A stretch of DNA of 64,000 bases from Argopecten irradians (Eukaryota > Mollusca > Bivalvia > Pectinida > Pectinidae), in assembly GCF_041381155.1 (NCBI RefSeq), contig NC_091143.1, positions 34,834,679 to 34,898,678 of the forward strand, in the 5' to 3' direction. The position numbers were made by a program, and so were the translations under genes. Positions 22,630-53,200 of this stretch are shown piece by piece (position 1 is the first letter of the stretch; every line of letters begins with the position of its first letter). The notes under the pieces were generated by a model. It had not been told where the DNA came from, ran no database searches, and was given only the letters and a program-made list of their open reading frames with translations.

Positions 22630-23110
22630 AGATCATTTTAAAAGATATGGCTAGCCATCACTTTTACCATGTAACCGGTCAAAGTTACGGTTTACCAACG
22701 CTTTGTCAAAAGTTATGGATATCCATCTTTTTTAGCAAAAATGACATTGAGGGAACATTCATTATTTGCATTTTAGAAACAAAAAAAATATGGTTTTCCG
22801 TAACTTTTATAACTTTTTATTTAAAAGTAATGGTTATCCTTTCCTTTATCAATCTGGGGTTTTATGGTAACCATACCTTCATAAAAGATATGGCTAACCA
22901 TCACTTGTATCATAAAGGTAAAGTTATGGTTTATCATCGCTTTGACAAAAGTAATGATTATCCATATCTTTTAACATACACACACTCAGGGAGCAGTCAT
23001 TATTTACATTTTTGAACTAAGTTATGGTTTTTCATAACTTTGTTTACTTACAAAGTTATGGCTATCCATCCCTTCATACAGAAGTTACGGTTTTAAATAA
23101 CTTTTAGGAT
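22630..23110. repeat. Degenerate tandem repeat around GTTATGG(T/C)TA(T/A)CCATC
   Basis: ATGGCTAGCCATCAC, TATGGATATCCATC, ATGGCTAACCATCAC and ATGGCTATCCATCCC recur every 40-80 bases, alternating with AAAGTTATGGTTT. The repeated core is nearly self-complementary. Confidence 0.65.
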
Positions 23111-24366
23111 AAATTCTCTTGGCCTTTGTTCAATGGTGTGATTATCATTGATTATCAAATATGACCACTTTTCAAGAACATTGTAACCACCACAATAGTA
23201 ACAGGACCATTGGATTTGAATGGAGTATCAAGGGATATCACATATTCCATCGTCGTCCTGATCCAGCAATTAAGATGAAAGTGGAAGTTGAAGACAACAA
23301 CAGGTATGACAAAAAAAAACAAAAAAAAAACAAAAAAACAACAACCCTATAGAATGTATCAAGCTTAGATTTAAAGGAGGTAAATAATATAAATTATATG
23401 TATATGACAGATCAGTAATGAAAACAAGATATTCATGAATAGTTTTGGTTTCTGGAATTACACGTAATTATGAATGTTCATTCAAGGATTTATTAGTATA
23501 ATCTATACATTCAAGGATTTGTAAGTGATCATATACATGTACGTCCTTACACATCCTTTTCGAAAATGGTAAACATTTATTCACGGGAACATAACTTGAG
23601 GGACACTATCAAATTAATTAACACCTTGTCCTTATTTTTTTGATATCCATTTAGGTATTTAAACATAACTGAATAAATAGAATATTGTACATGTGTAGCG
23701 GATTGTAACGAATCAAATATTGTCCTAGTTGGTTTTTATACATTTCCAAAGGCGAAATCGAATATAATTATATTAACATTTATTATTCGAAGTATCAATT
23801 AATTTAATTATCTAATGACTTACCCAGGATTTTAAATCATACATAGTAAAGGTGATCACGTGACCACATTTCATTTACTGCTCGGACGAGTTACGCAATG
23901 CATTATGGATAAGACAGAAAAATTATATGTCTGTTAAAGGCCCATTACCTTACCGAAACGGCTTTTAATTTTTAAAATGGGAATGTAAAACAAGATCGAT
24001 AATTTTGTAGAGTCTTAAAAATTATTAACTTACCGTTAATACTACATTAATCATCACCTTCTGAACAATTTGATTGTAATAAATAAAATATTTATTTTCA
24101 TAACGCGGGTCGTATTATGATTCCCGCCGTCATCCTAAATACCGCGCGGTAGTTGACTATCACTGCGCCAGACGGCAAAACAGCGAATTGACTCTCCACC
24201 GTTTTCATATATTACGCAGTAAATCTTGCATATGTTTGGTGTCGTAACCTTATTTTAGGTCATCGGTATGCATTTTCTGATGTTATTAATGTTTTTTAAG
24301 AAACCTTTATATTTTGCTCCGGAAAGGTAATGGGCCTTTAAGGGTTACATTGGCCAAAAAAGGGTG
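23111..24366. other. Intergenic, no gene recognised
   Basis: AT-rich, with an A-rich simple stretch (AAAAAAACAAAAAAAAAAC) near 23311. A 63-codon open frame over it is low complexity. 24367-24505 holds a GGGTCGGTCGGG-containing end related to the element at 9604-9918. Confidence 0.4.
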
Positions 24367-24621
24367 GGATTTTCTTTCGCTCTAAAACAATGGCCGGAAA
24401 CGGAGTCTGAGATCGAAATCCCGACTTTTATTTTTTTTTCGTAGAAAAGTGGAAAAAATAGGGTCGGGGATAAAAAAAATAGGGTCGGTCGGGTAACTCT
24501 AAACAGACATATTTTTTCCTAAGTAGAGAGTGACGTATTTTTTTCACTGATTTACGGATTCGTACCAGTTGCACTAAAGTGGTCGGCACCGCCAAATGGA
24601 ACGCACGGATATATACCTTAA

Positions 24622-24905
24622 GGATTTTCGCTATCAAAAACAGGAGCAGACGATTTAGTATTTTTCTTCAGTTACAAAAGTTACTTACTTTACACCATTG
24701 CCAGCATTGAAAAGTTTGAACTTCAAATCTTACTTCATTACAAAAATATTCAAATACAAATGTAGTTAATCGCATCCCGAAAAAATGTGGTACTATGTTC
24801 TATATAGAACGAAGTATTGATTGCCCACACACTAAAAGCAAAATTAATTATCTTGTATTATTTTTGTGTTAATTGGAGATACTTATACACGATTAAACAC
24901 CAATT
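24622..24905. repeat. Dispersed repeat, copy 2 (copy 1 at 1895-2150)
   Basis: Ordered blocks shared with 1895-2150. It lies 350-600 bases upstream of the ALDH7A1 start codon, in its presumed promoter region. Confidence 0.6.
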
Positions 24906-25247
24906 ATTGTTAAATTGAATAATATCATTTTGATAGTCTGTCGGCGGAGGAGCATCTTTAATGTTCCCTCTCTGCTGTTCGGAGTTTCTCTAGAATTTGC
25001 CATTCAAACCAATATAAAATATATTCCGAAAAAGTACATGGACTGTTCCATTATATTTCCGCGTATTAGACAGCTTTTTACCTATTCAAAGAACAACAAA
25101 CTATGATTGTAAAGATTTCAAAGACAAGTGTATAATATTTGCTTGATATTGAGATGTACTTTATAAATTTTCCGTAGGAATTTATGTTTTCCCCCAATTA
25201 GGAACTTTTAGTCTTCCCCTATTTTCAATCAGTAGCATCGTCCAGCT

Positions 25248-44034
<18,787 letters not shown>

Positions 44035-44194
44035 CTGCTACAATACTTTTACATCCAAGAACTGAATTCGATCGCAAGACCTTATTACAACAGAACAGTA
44101 TTATTGTTATAAAAGTGAAATTTAAATTTAATCAGTCTCAAACGATGAAGAAAACCAGTGAAATTTTATAATATTGTATTGACAATGTCATCAA

Positions 44195-44504
44195 CAATCT
44201 AATTAAAATTAGACTTGTAATTCAGCTCCACCACCATGCTCTATGTTACACTCCAATACAAGGTCTAACAATTCCCATAGGGGTCACCTCAGCATGACCC
44301 CAGTGGTTAGCCAATCAGCATCTTGCCTACAAAATCTTCGGTGTGGTTGATTCTCTCAGAAGTATAAATGGATACTGGTATGTCCTGAGATGTTCCGATT
44401 CTAGGCCAGGGGTCATGCTGAGGTGACTGTTGAGATTTTGTATAGGAGCGTAACGAAGAGTATCATAGTGGAGCGGAATTACAAGTCTGATTTTAATTAG
44501 ATTG
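44195..44504. mobile_element. 310-bp Mutator-like miniature element with 10-bp target duplication
   Basis: Terminal inverted repeats of at least 34 bp starting CAATCTAATTAAAAT with two mismatches. Flanked by ATGTCATCAA at 44185-44194 and 44505-44514. Long inverted ends with 9-11-bp duplications are the Mutator (MULE) signature. A second inner inverted pair (GGGGTCACCTCAGCATGACC and its inverse) is present. It lies about 160 bases after the ALDH7A1 stop, possibly in the 3' UTR. Confidence 0.9.
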
Positions 44505-44860
44505 ATGTCATCAAGAATTAATATTAATTAAAGATAGTGATGGATTTTATTAATACTCAGCATATCCCAGCTCTTGTGATGATCAACTGTGATAAGTTTA
44601 TCAAATCAATGGCTGTTCACATGTTTCATGTAGATTCTGCTTGAATAGATTTATTTTGATACAATCATTTAAAATTAAATTGTTTCTGTTCTGCTGTGAA
44701 ATTGGTGAATATCTAGATAACTTCTAGATTATTGTGAAATATTTTGAAAATATACAATTATTTAGATATAGGTCATTTATGATCCACATGATTTTCTATC
44801 TCTTTTAAAATCATTTAATGAAATTATGACAAAACAATCAGGCAACTTTTTGTTATTAAC

Positions 44861-44938
44861 TGATTCACCCCTGAAGACACCTTTGAACTCATCTGATTAA
44901 AAGACTGGAACAGTCCATTATGAATTTTCAGGGGTCAA
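44861..44938. repeat. Short palindromic element, family B, copy 7
   Basis: GATTCACCCCTGAAGACACC at left, ATTTTCAGGGGTCAATA at right, core TGGAACAGTCCATTATGAA. Confidence 0.7.
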
Positions 44939-45159
44939 TAATTAATATACATAATATAATCAATGTTGAATGATCAATTTGAAAAATACTGTTACTTATT
45001 TTTCTATAACAATAAGTCTTTCCATCAAAAGTGCTACTGTTATTAAAATGTTTATTTGTACATGCAATTTACTAGTTTGTAGTTCTATAAGTTTCTGTAT
45101 ATTACTGTAAAGTACTTGTAATGTGTATTAAATGCACAACTAGCCCATCCATTGTTTTT

Positions 45160-45905
45160 CCAAGGATTTATACGTGAGAAGGATTTGTCACTGTCTCTTT
45201 ACACTATTAAACACCAAGGGAGATGCCTATGAACCGGGAATAAAAACAATTTTACTCAATATATACTCGTCATATCGAGTCGAATGAAACACTAATGTAA
45301 AAACGGCTTTAAGGATGGAAATTTAGAAGAAATGTCACGTCTTGTGAAATGACGGCCCGCTTCAGAAAGTGAGACGGTAACCCTTGCACCTGCCAGCTAA
45401 ATCAAAGGATCGTCAATACTTCAGGGTTCAGGGCGTTCCAATCACTTACTATCTCTACACCCCTGGACTATCTCAGTAAATCTAAAGGCAGCCCAGAGGA
45501 AAACTGTACGAATCAAAAGGTCAGCAAAAATTTCCATTGAAGACTACAGTGAAAGTTACGTCCAACTTCAAAGCCACACAGTCAATCAGTGTACCTTTAT
45601 ATGGCTCTTTTGATGTACATCAAAGGACTAAATTACCTGTTCTGTTGTCTCCAGTTTTACTAGAAGATAGTCCAGGGGTGTAGAGATCGTTCCTGATCGA
45701 GGATGCATCAATGGTTGCACCGTCAGAGCATCGAGGAAAATGCATCAAAGGTTGCAAAACGGCCAGATATCAAATTCGTCCAAAATCCTTGTCGACAAAA
45801 TCGATTGTCGCTCAGTCAGTGCACAAACACAAAAGTGCTCACGATGTATTCGTCCAAAACCCCGGGCGACTTATCCTTCTCATCTAGGTCCTTGGTTTTC
45901 CTCGG
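45160..45905. repeat. Dispersed repeat D, copy 2, split by a family A element
   Basis: Left part 45160-45412 and right part 45715-45905 match 22015-22460. Between them (about 45410-45708) lies a family A element with CACCCCTGGACTATCTCAGT and the inverted AGATAGTCCAGGGGTGTAG. Confidence 0.75.
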
Positions 45906-46113
45906 CATTGTCAACCTATTATGGTACATAATAATATGTTTAGTACAATGTATACATCCTGTTATGTGGATGCTTAGTTTAAAGTGGTTGTAGCTTTATT
46001 ATTATTAATTTTTTCAGAATCTCTAGACGTGATGCTATCATCTTTTATAAAATTAAGTGTTACACTAATCGTTTTATGGTGAGTGGATCTCAATTGGAAT
46101 ATATTGTTATTCT

Positions 46114-46281
46114 GTCTTTGCATATCACAGAGTTAGCTCCCTTGCGGGTCAGTATCGATTGTTGTCATTATTTTGTGATCATAATATATGTTGTTTTCTC
46201 CTGAAAGTATGACGTTATGCTCGCAAAACATGACGTCACAATCAATACCTACCAACAAGGGCAGATAACTCTGTAATATGC
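46114..46281. repeat. Palindromic miniature element, family C, copy 2
   Basis: TTTGCATATCACAGAGTTAG at left; inverse of AACTCTGTAATATGCAAAT at right. The interior contains a near-palindromic TGACGTTATGCTCGCAAAAC. Confidence 0.75.
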
Positions 46282-46739
46282 AAATACAGAATAATTATAT
46301 GGTGAAAATCACTTGTAGATATTATGTCCATACATTTGAAGAAGTATTCTTATATTTTATGAAAAGTGCTGTAGACTACATCAAGGTTGAATATTATTAC
46401 CTTCAATGGCTGATATTATATGTGATATTTACGTGTGAATGTGATAATAAGATGGATTCTTATTAAATTGCTGCCAAATATTTCAATTGGTTGTTATGTA
46501 ATTTCTACTGAAAAGGGCTAAAGCTGAACTTCGTGAAATAAGGCAGTTTTTATCTGTTTAATATGTGTATATACTGTCAACAAAGATACAAAACAAAAGG
46601 TTTAGGATTTGCTCCAAAATTTTATTTCACAAATACATACATTTATAGCCTCTCAAGTTCTTTCTATTTCACTCACAATATACACACATACAGTAATGTA
46701 CCATCAAGGTACAGCAAAACACTCCCAACACATGTATAC

Positions 46740-46992
46740 ATTCCATCCTCGATACTCCAGGGGCTACTTTCACTGTTGTTATATCCACCCCTAAACTTTA
46801 TCATAGGAAAACTGAAGGCAGTTAGGAGAAAATTCTGACCAGTCACAGGCAAATAGAAACTTTGAAGATTAACCAACTTCAAAGTAAACTGATCAATAGT
46901 TGTTGCAGTCAGAGCCTTCAGTTTTGCTATGAGATAGTCCAAGTATGGATAATATGACAGTAATAGTAACCCCTGGAATGCAAATGATTCTT
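46740..46992. mobile_element. Palindromic miniature element, family A, copy 5
   Basis: CATCCTCGATACTCCAGGGG at left and GTAACCCCTGGAATGCAAATG at right, with TTGCTATGAGATAGTCCAAG inside; about 60 bases shorter than copy 1. Confidence 0.75.
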
Positions 46993-47111
46993 ACATCCAG
47001 TCAATTTACTACTATGAGTATCATACATGTTACCAACGGCTCACTCAAATAACAAAGTCAAGTTGTGCACCCAAACATTGAAAATATCACCATTACAAAG
47101 TTGTTGTTTTT

Positions 47112-48835
47112 AGCCCACCATCATCAGATGGTGGGCTATTCAAATCGCCTTCCGTGGTCCGTCGTCCGTCCGTCCTTCCGTCCGTCCTTCCGTTCCTTCC
47201 GTCCGTCCGTCCGTCCGTTAACAATTCTTGTTACCGCTATTTCTCTAAAAGTACTGAAGGGATCTTTCTCAAATTTCATATGTAGGTTCCCCTAGGACCC
47301 TAGTTGTGCATATTGTATTTTGGGACTGATCAGTCAACAAGATGGCCGCCAGGTAGCCATCTTGGATTTTGATAGTTAAAGTTTGTTACCGCTATTTCTC
47401 AGAAAGTGCTGAAGGGATCTTTCTCAAATTTCATATGTAGGTTCCCCTAGGACCCTAGTTGTGCATATTGCATTTTGGGACTGATCGGTCAACAAGATGG
47501 CCGACCAGCCGCCATCTTGGATTTTGATAGTTAAAGTTTGTTACGGCTAATTCTCAGAAAGTACTGAAGGGATCTTTCTCAAATTTCATATGTAGGTTCC
47601 CCTAGGACCCTAGTAGTGCATATTGCATTTTGGGACTGATCGGTCAACAAGATGGCCGCCAGGTAGCCATCTTGGATTTTGATAGTTAAAGTTTGTTACC
47701 GCTATTTCTCAGAAAGCACTGAAGGGATCTTTCTCAAATTTCATATGTAGGTTCCCCTAGGACCCTAGTTGTGCATATTGCAGTTTGGGACTGATCGGTC
47801 AACAAGATGGCCGCCAGCCGCCAGCCGCCATCTTGGATTTTGATAGTTTAAAGTTTGTTACGGCCACAAGATGCCCCGGTGGCCATTGGATTTTGATAGT
47901 AAAAGTTTGTTACGCTATTCTCAAAAGTATTGAAGGATTGTTCTAAATTTCATATGTGGTTCCCTAGGACCCAGTTCGCTTTACATTTGGACTGTTCGGT
48001 CAACAGATGGCGACAAGCACTCTTGGATTTGTAGTTAAAGTTGTTCGGCTTTTCTTAGAAAGTTTGAAGGATCAAATTTCATTGTAGGTTCCTAGGACCC
48101 TGTATGCTATTGTTTTGGGACTCAGTTAGCCATCTTGATTTTGATGTTAATTGTTAGTATTCTCAAAAAGCATAATGCATTGCTTTTGGATGATCGGTCA
48201 ACAAGATGCGCAGGTAGCCATCTGGTTTGATAGTAAATTATTTTCAGAAGCACTGAAGGGATCTTCTCAATTTCTATGTGGTTCCCTAGACCCAGTTGTG
48301 CATGCATTTTGGGATGATCGGTCAACAGATGGCCACCGGTGGCCACTTGGAAGTTTGTTACCGCTATTTCTCCAAATTTCATATGTAGGTTCCCTAGGAC
48401 CCCAGTTGGCATATTGCATTTTGGTGATCGGTCAACAGATGGCCGACGGTGCCATCTTGGTTTTGTAGTTAAAGTTGTTACGCTATTTCTCAAAGCACGA
48501 AGGATCTTTCAATTCAATGTAGTCCCTAGGACCAGTGTGCATATTGCATGGGACTGATCGTCACAAGATGCCGACGGTGGCCATCTTGGATTTTGATAGT
48601 TAAAGTTTGTTACCGCTATTTCTCAGAAAGTATTGAGGGATTGTTCTCAAATATCATATGTAGGTTCCTCTAGGACCTAGTTCTGCTTATTGCTTGGATT
48701 TTGATAGTTAAAGTTTGAAAAGCAGAAAAAGAATTGTAAGTTTGAAAAGCAGAGAAAAGATCCTCTTTCATTTGTCAGACATAGATCAATCTTTGGTGGG
48801 CGCCAAGATCCTCTGGGATCTCTTGTTTAATTCTG
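47112..48835 (+). repeat. Satellite array of about 155-165-bp units with a hairpin end (element E), copy 1
   Basis: Begins with the hairpin CCCACCATCATCAGATGGTGGG, a GTCCGTCCGTCC run, then units containing ACCGCTATTTCTCAGAAAGT, TGAAGGGATCTTTCTCAAAT, GGTTCCCCTAGGACCCTAG and AAGATGGCCGCC. It ends at TGGGCGCCAAGATCC. Units from about 47870 to 48560 lack many single bases. No coding capacity. Confidence 0.85.
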
Positions 48836-49004
48836 TGACACATTAGCAAATTTAGCACCATTTACTTGTTTTATTCAGGATGTATATATAGCCATATCTT
48901 TGCATACACAAAGGCCATCAGTCTATCCAAGTCCGTTTCTATTCACTTAGTAACTTATTTTTCGATACAACTTAATCCGTAGTGTCATGCCAAATGACAT
49001 TTTT

Positions 49005-49165
49005 TACTGCCATTTTAATTTCGCGATTTACAGGTAAAACTCAACTATATAGTCATTTAATCTTTTTTTTTTTTTGTTGTGAATTATTTTTGCGAATTCT
49101 TTTATTGCACGAAACACACAAAAAGAAATTGCACACTAAAATAATTTGATTTACAGTGCCTAGCC
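49005..49165. repeat. Fragment of the TTTCGCGA dispersed element
   Basis: TTTCGCGATTTACAGGTAAA, GCGAATTCTTTTATTGCACG and TTGATTTACAGTGCC recall 6030-6262 and 43715-43920. Confidence 0.4.
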
Positions 49166-49224
49166 AAGGGACGGGGATTAAATCCACATCTGATGGATAC
49201 AATTGCAACAATTCCGTATTAGCA

Positions 49225-49475
49225 TTTGAAAGAGTTAACTGCCCTTGAAGGTTGTGATGTCATGTGTTTGCGAACATAACTGCCCTTGAAGGTTGTGATG
49301 TCATGTGTTTGCGAACATAACTGCCCTTGAAGGTAGTTATTGATTGTGATATCGTGTTGAGAACGTAACATCATGCATTTTAAAAGAAATTAATTTGTGT
49401 TTCGCTCACAAAGTAATGACGTCACGATGGACATTTGCCTGCAAGGGAGGTAACTATGCAATATACAAAGACGGA
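49225..49475. repeat. Family C element, copy 3, with an internal 46-bp tandem duplication
   Basis: AACTGCCCTTGAAGGTTGTG occurs at about 49239 and 49279 and in altered form at 49319, followed by GATGTCATGTGTTTGCGAAC. The far end AAGGGAGGTAACTATGCAAT is the inverted counterpart. Confidence 0.65.
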
Positions 49476-49479
49476 ATAC

Positions 49480-50255
49480 TTGTCTGCAGTTTTTTTTAAA
49501 TAATAGTGATTTAAGCAACCCACAATAGGTTACTGTAAACTAATTTCTTTCATGTCCAAATCGGACCAATTCCTGTACTATGTGATACCCTATAACGTTT
49601 GTGCGGTACTAGTATCTCCAGTGGCGATGGAACGTAACTCGTTATAATCTTCACCCTGAAATGACATGAGCTCAGGATATCATCTTTTGACGTCATTCTG
49701 TCACCAATAGAAACAATAGTCCTGCACAAACATTATCAGGTATAATGTGGTACATGAATTAGTCCCATTTGGCGATTTCTGTTTCAAAGCTTGTTCAAAT
49801 TCAGAGAACAATGAAAGTTGATTTACAGTATAATGAGTTTATTTATAAACTCGAATCCATGGGTATTGATTCTCTGTCTTATTATATATAAGTATAACAG
49901 GAGAGGGAAAGTGTGGTGTACCAGTCAGACCACGACACGAACCTGAAATCTGATGCTCTACTGATGTGAGCTACCTGGTCACCAATGATTGGCCCACACC
50001 AATCCTACCACATTAATCAAAAGAAACCCTTTTGAATTCCCTGAAATGCCATGACACCTGAAGTACTCATAACAATCAGCACAACACTGTTCTCAAATAG
50101 CACTTGTTCTAAAACTTTTTTTCCTTAATCTCAGAAATGAGAACTAGGAATCCTTCATATAACAATATTTCTGTTAATCAGAATTTCTTATCTATCCTAT
50201 CAAAGGCTCTGAGCGAAATGTCACTTTTTAATCCGCAGCGAGGATAATAATATAA
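49480..50255. other. Intergenic between convergent ALDH7A1 and ORC2, nothing recognised
   Basis: No exon or clear repeat family beyond a short TTGATTTACAGTATAATG fragment near 49820 shared with the TTTCGCGA element. Confidence 0.4.
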
Positions 50256-50261
50256 TTTATT
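50256..50261 (-). promoter_or_regulatory. Candidate polyadenylation signal of ORC2
   Basis: AATAAA on the minus strand 15 bases after the ORC2 stop codon. It would give a very short 3' UTR; signals further downstream cannot be excluded. Confidence 0.45.
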
Positions 50262-50275
50262 TGTTTTCATCTTGA

Positions 50276-53200
50276 TCAAGTCTCTTCTTGTTGGTCTATA
50301 AACTCGGCCAAGGTTCCCGAATCTATTGGTATCGTTAAATGTTCGATGCCATCAAAACTCTGAAACAAGAAAGATTTTATTTTATGATAAAAAACACTTT
50401 GGAAATTACAGAATTAAGAGTTTACTATTATTAGTTTAGCGTCCTATTAATCGCCAGGGTCATTTAAGGACGTACCAGGTTTGATGGTGGAGGAAAGCTA
50501 GAGAACCTGGATAAAAAAACCCAACCAGCAGTCAGTACCTGGCAACTGCCCCACATGGGATTCAAACTTGTGACCCTGAGGTGGAGGGCTTGTGGTAATA
50601 TGTCAGGGCATATTAACCAATCAGCCACTGCGACCCCAGTATTAATAATCTTCTTTCAAGTGTTTAAACTTTTATAAATCTTGCTTAACACACTCTAAGA
50701 ATTAAGAGCATCAAACAAATGATTTGATTTATAAAAGTTGAAATCTTGGAAGAAGAGGAGAAAAAAACTAAAGTTACAAAACAGATGAAAACTGGTAAGT
50801 ATGTTCATTGATTTCTACAACTCTAATGAAGATAAATGATCTCGTGACAGTATTTAAAAGATTAATTTTTAATAGCAAACAACGAAATTTACCGACAAAG
50901 TTATTGCTTTTCAATAGCTACTGCTCTATTGTTTATGTTTACCGAAGTTTACATATCATTTTAGATCGATATAGGAATGTTTTACCATGCAGAGTTATGA
51001 ATTGCTATGTAGCATTTCAGATTGATAAAGGGATTTTTTTAACCCGAGTGAATTTTTACCTACCTTTTTAGATTGATAAAGTTATGAATTGTTAAGTACC
51101 TTTTTAAATTTGATGAGTTTATGGTCCCTGAACTCTATAAGTTGTGCCTGCAGGGTGAGGTCACTGTTGACGAGAAAAGCTTCACGACACTGCTGGTAAA
51201 GTTCTTGTATAGACAAACCTAAATAAAGAGAAAACAGAGATTCAATACAGGACACAAAATTCCTGAGGTATAAAGAGAAAACAGAGATTCAATGTAAGAC
51301 ACAAAATTCCTGAGGAAAAGGGAAGCTAAGGGCTGGAAATTTCATTTGCATGTGAAAGATGAAGCCTAAACAAATTACAGAAAACTGAGGAAAGAGAAAC
51401 AGAAATGAGTTATTTATTAAAAAAAAATATCGTAATGCACAGTTAAGACGGCAAACGGTACACAATGTGCATGTATACTAACCAAGATAAGTGCTATTGT
51501 CTTTGTTTGAGAGTTGATGTATACTAACCAAGATAAGTGCTATTGTCTTTGTTTGAGAGTTGATGTATACTAACGAAGAAAAGTGCTATTGTCTTTGTTT
51601 GAGAGCTGATGTATACTAACCAAGATAAGTGCTATTGTCTTTGTTTGAGAGTTGATGTATACTAACCAAGATAAGTGCTAATGTCTTTGTTTGAGAGTTG
51701 ATGTATACTAACCAAGATAAGTGCTATTGTCTTTGTTTGAGAGTTGATGTATACTAACCAAGATAAGTGCTATTGTCTTTGTTTGAGAGTTGATGTATAC
51801 TAACCAAGATAAGTGCTATTGTCTTTGTTTGAGAGTTGATGTATACTAACCAAGATAAGTGCTATTGTCTTTGTTTGAGAGTTGATGTATACTAACCAAG
51901 ATAAGTGCTATTGTCTTTTTTTGAGAGTTGATGTATACTAACCAAGAAAAGTGCTATTGTCTTTGTTTGAGAGTTGATGTATACTAACCAAGATAAGTGC
52001 TATTGTCTTTGTTTGAGAGTTGATGTATACTAACCAAGATAAGTGCTATTGTCTTTGTTTGAGAGTTGATGTATACTAACCAAGATAAGTACTATTGTCT
52101 TTGTTTGAGAGTTGATGTCTGGCCAACAAGAAGAAGATATTTTTAGCGTTTGACGTGAGTGACTTCATGACGTGGGTCATTGAGCTGAGCGCTAGGGCAC
52201 CCGACTGTTGTACTAGGAGCGAGTTCTCGTACGATGTCTCGTCTGTGTAGGGTAGATACGTTGTTACGTCGTACATTAACCAGTTGTAGCGACAGCATTT
52301 GCTCTGGTCCCATACTGTATTAATATAGAATGATTTAGTGGTAATCAAGTTCATGCCTACTGTAAAAACTTGTGTAAATTACGTACCAGTGTAATTTGCA
52401 AAGGTATTTTTTAGGATTGAAAATGCTGAAAATTTTTTATCAGTACAAGTATATTTTTCTCATCAAAAAACCCAGAGGTGGAGGGCTTGTGGTAATATGT
52501 CGGGACATATTAACCACTCGGCCACCGCGACCCCAGTGTTAAGAATCTGCTCTTATTACAAATCTTTTTAATTTTTATCAATCAAAACATGGCTTAATAC
52601 ACTCTTAGAATTAGGAGCATAAAGCAAATATTTTGATTTATAAAAGTTGAAAAGCTCGTAAGAAAGAAGAGCAGAAAAAAACTTCAGATACACAACAGGT
52701 GAAAACTGATATGTATATTACTTGATTTCTACTGCTCTAATGAAGATTAATAATCTTGTTACAGTGTTAAAAGATTTTCAATAAAATTACTGTGATAATG
52801 GGAATTCTGTTATGTTGTTTTACCGTTACAAATTTTCAGTGCAAGATTTTCAAGAAAACCACATCTCATAAATGAAACACATAAACTTACACAGTGGAGC
52901 ATTGATGTGATCTACCGAAGCCAGGATGTGAAAACCTGGAATCTGACTCAGCAGACTCAAAATGTTTTGGGCTTTTTCTCCTCGTAACATGGTGCCATCT
53001 ATATTGTGAACTATAAGGAAGAAATCTTGAAAACCTGAAAATCAAAAGAATAATGACATGGAGTTTAGATGTTCAAACATCTGGTGTCTGATTTGTGATC
53101 TTATTTTTACACCCCCCCCCTCTCTATCCTTTTTTACATATATTTTTCATTTAATTCCTTCCTACACGGAATATTTATTCGTTCGGCCACAATGTTCTCG

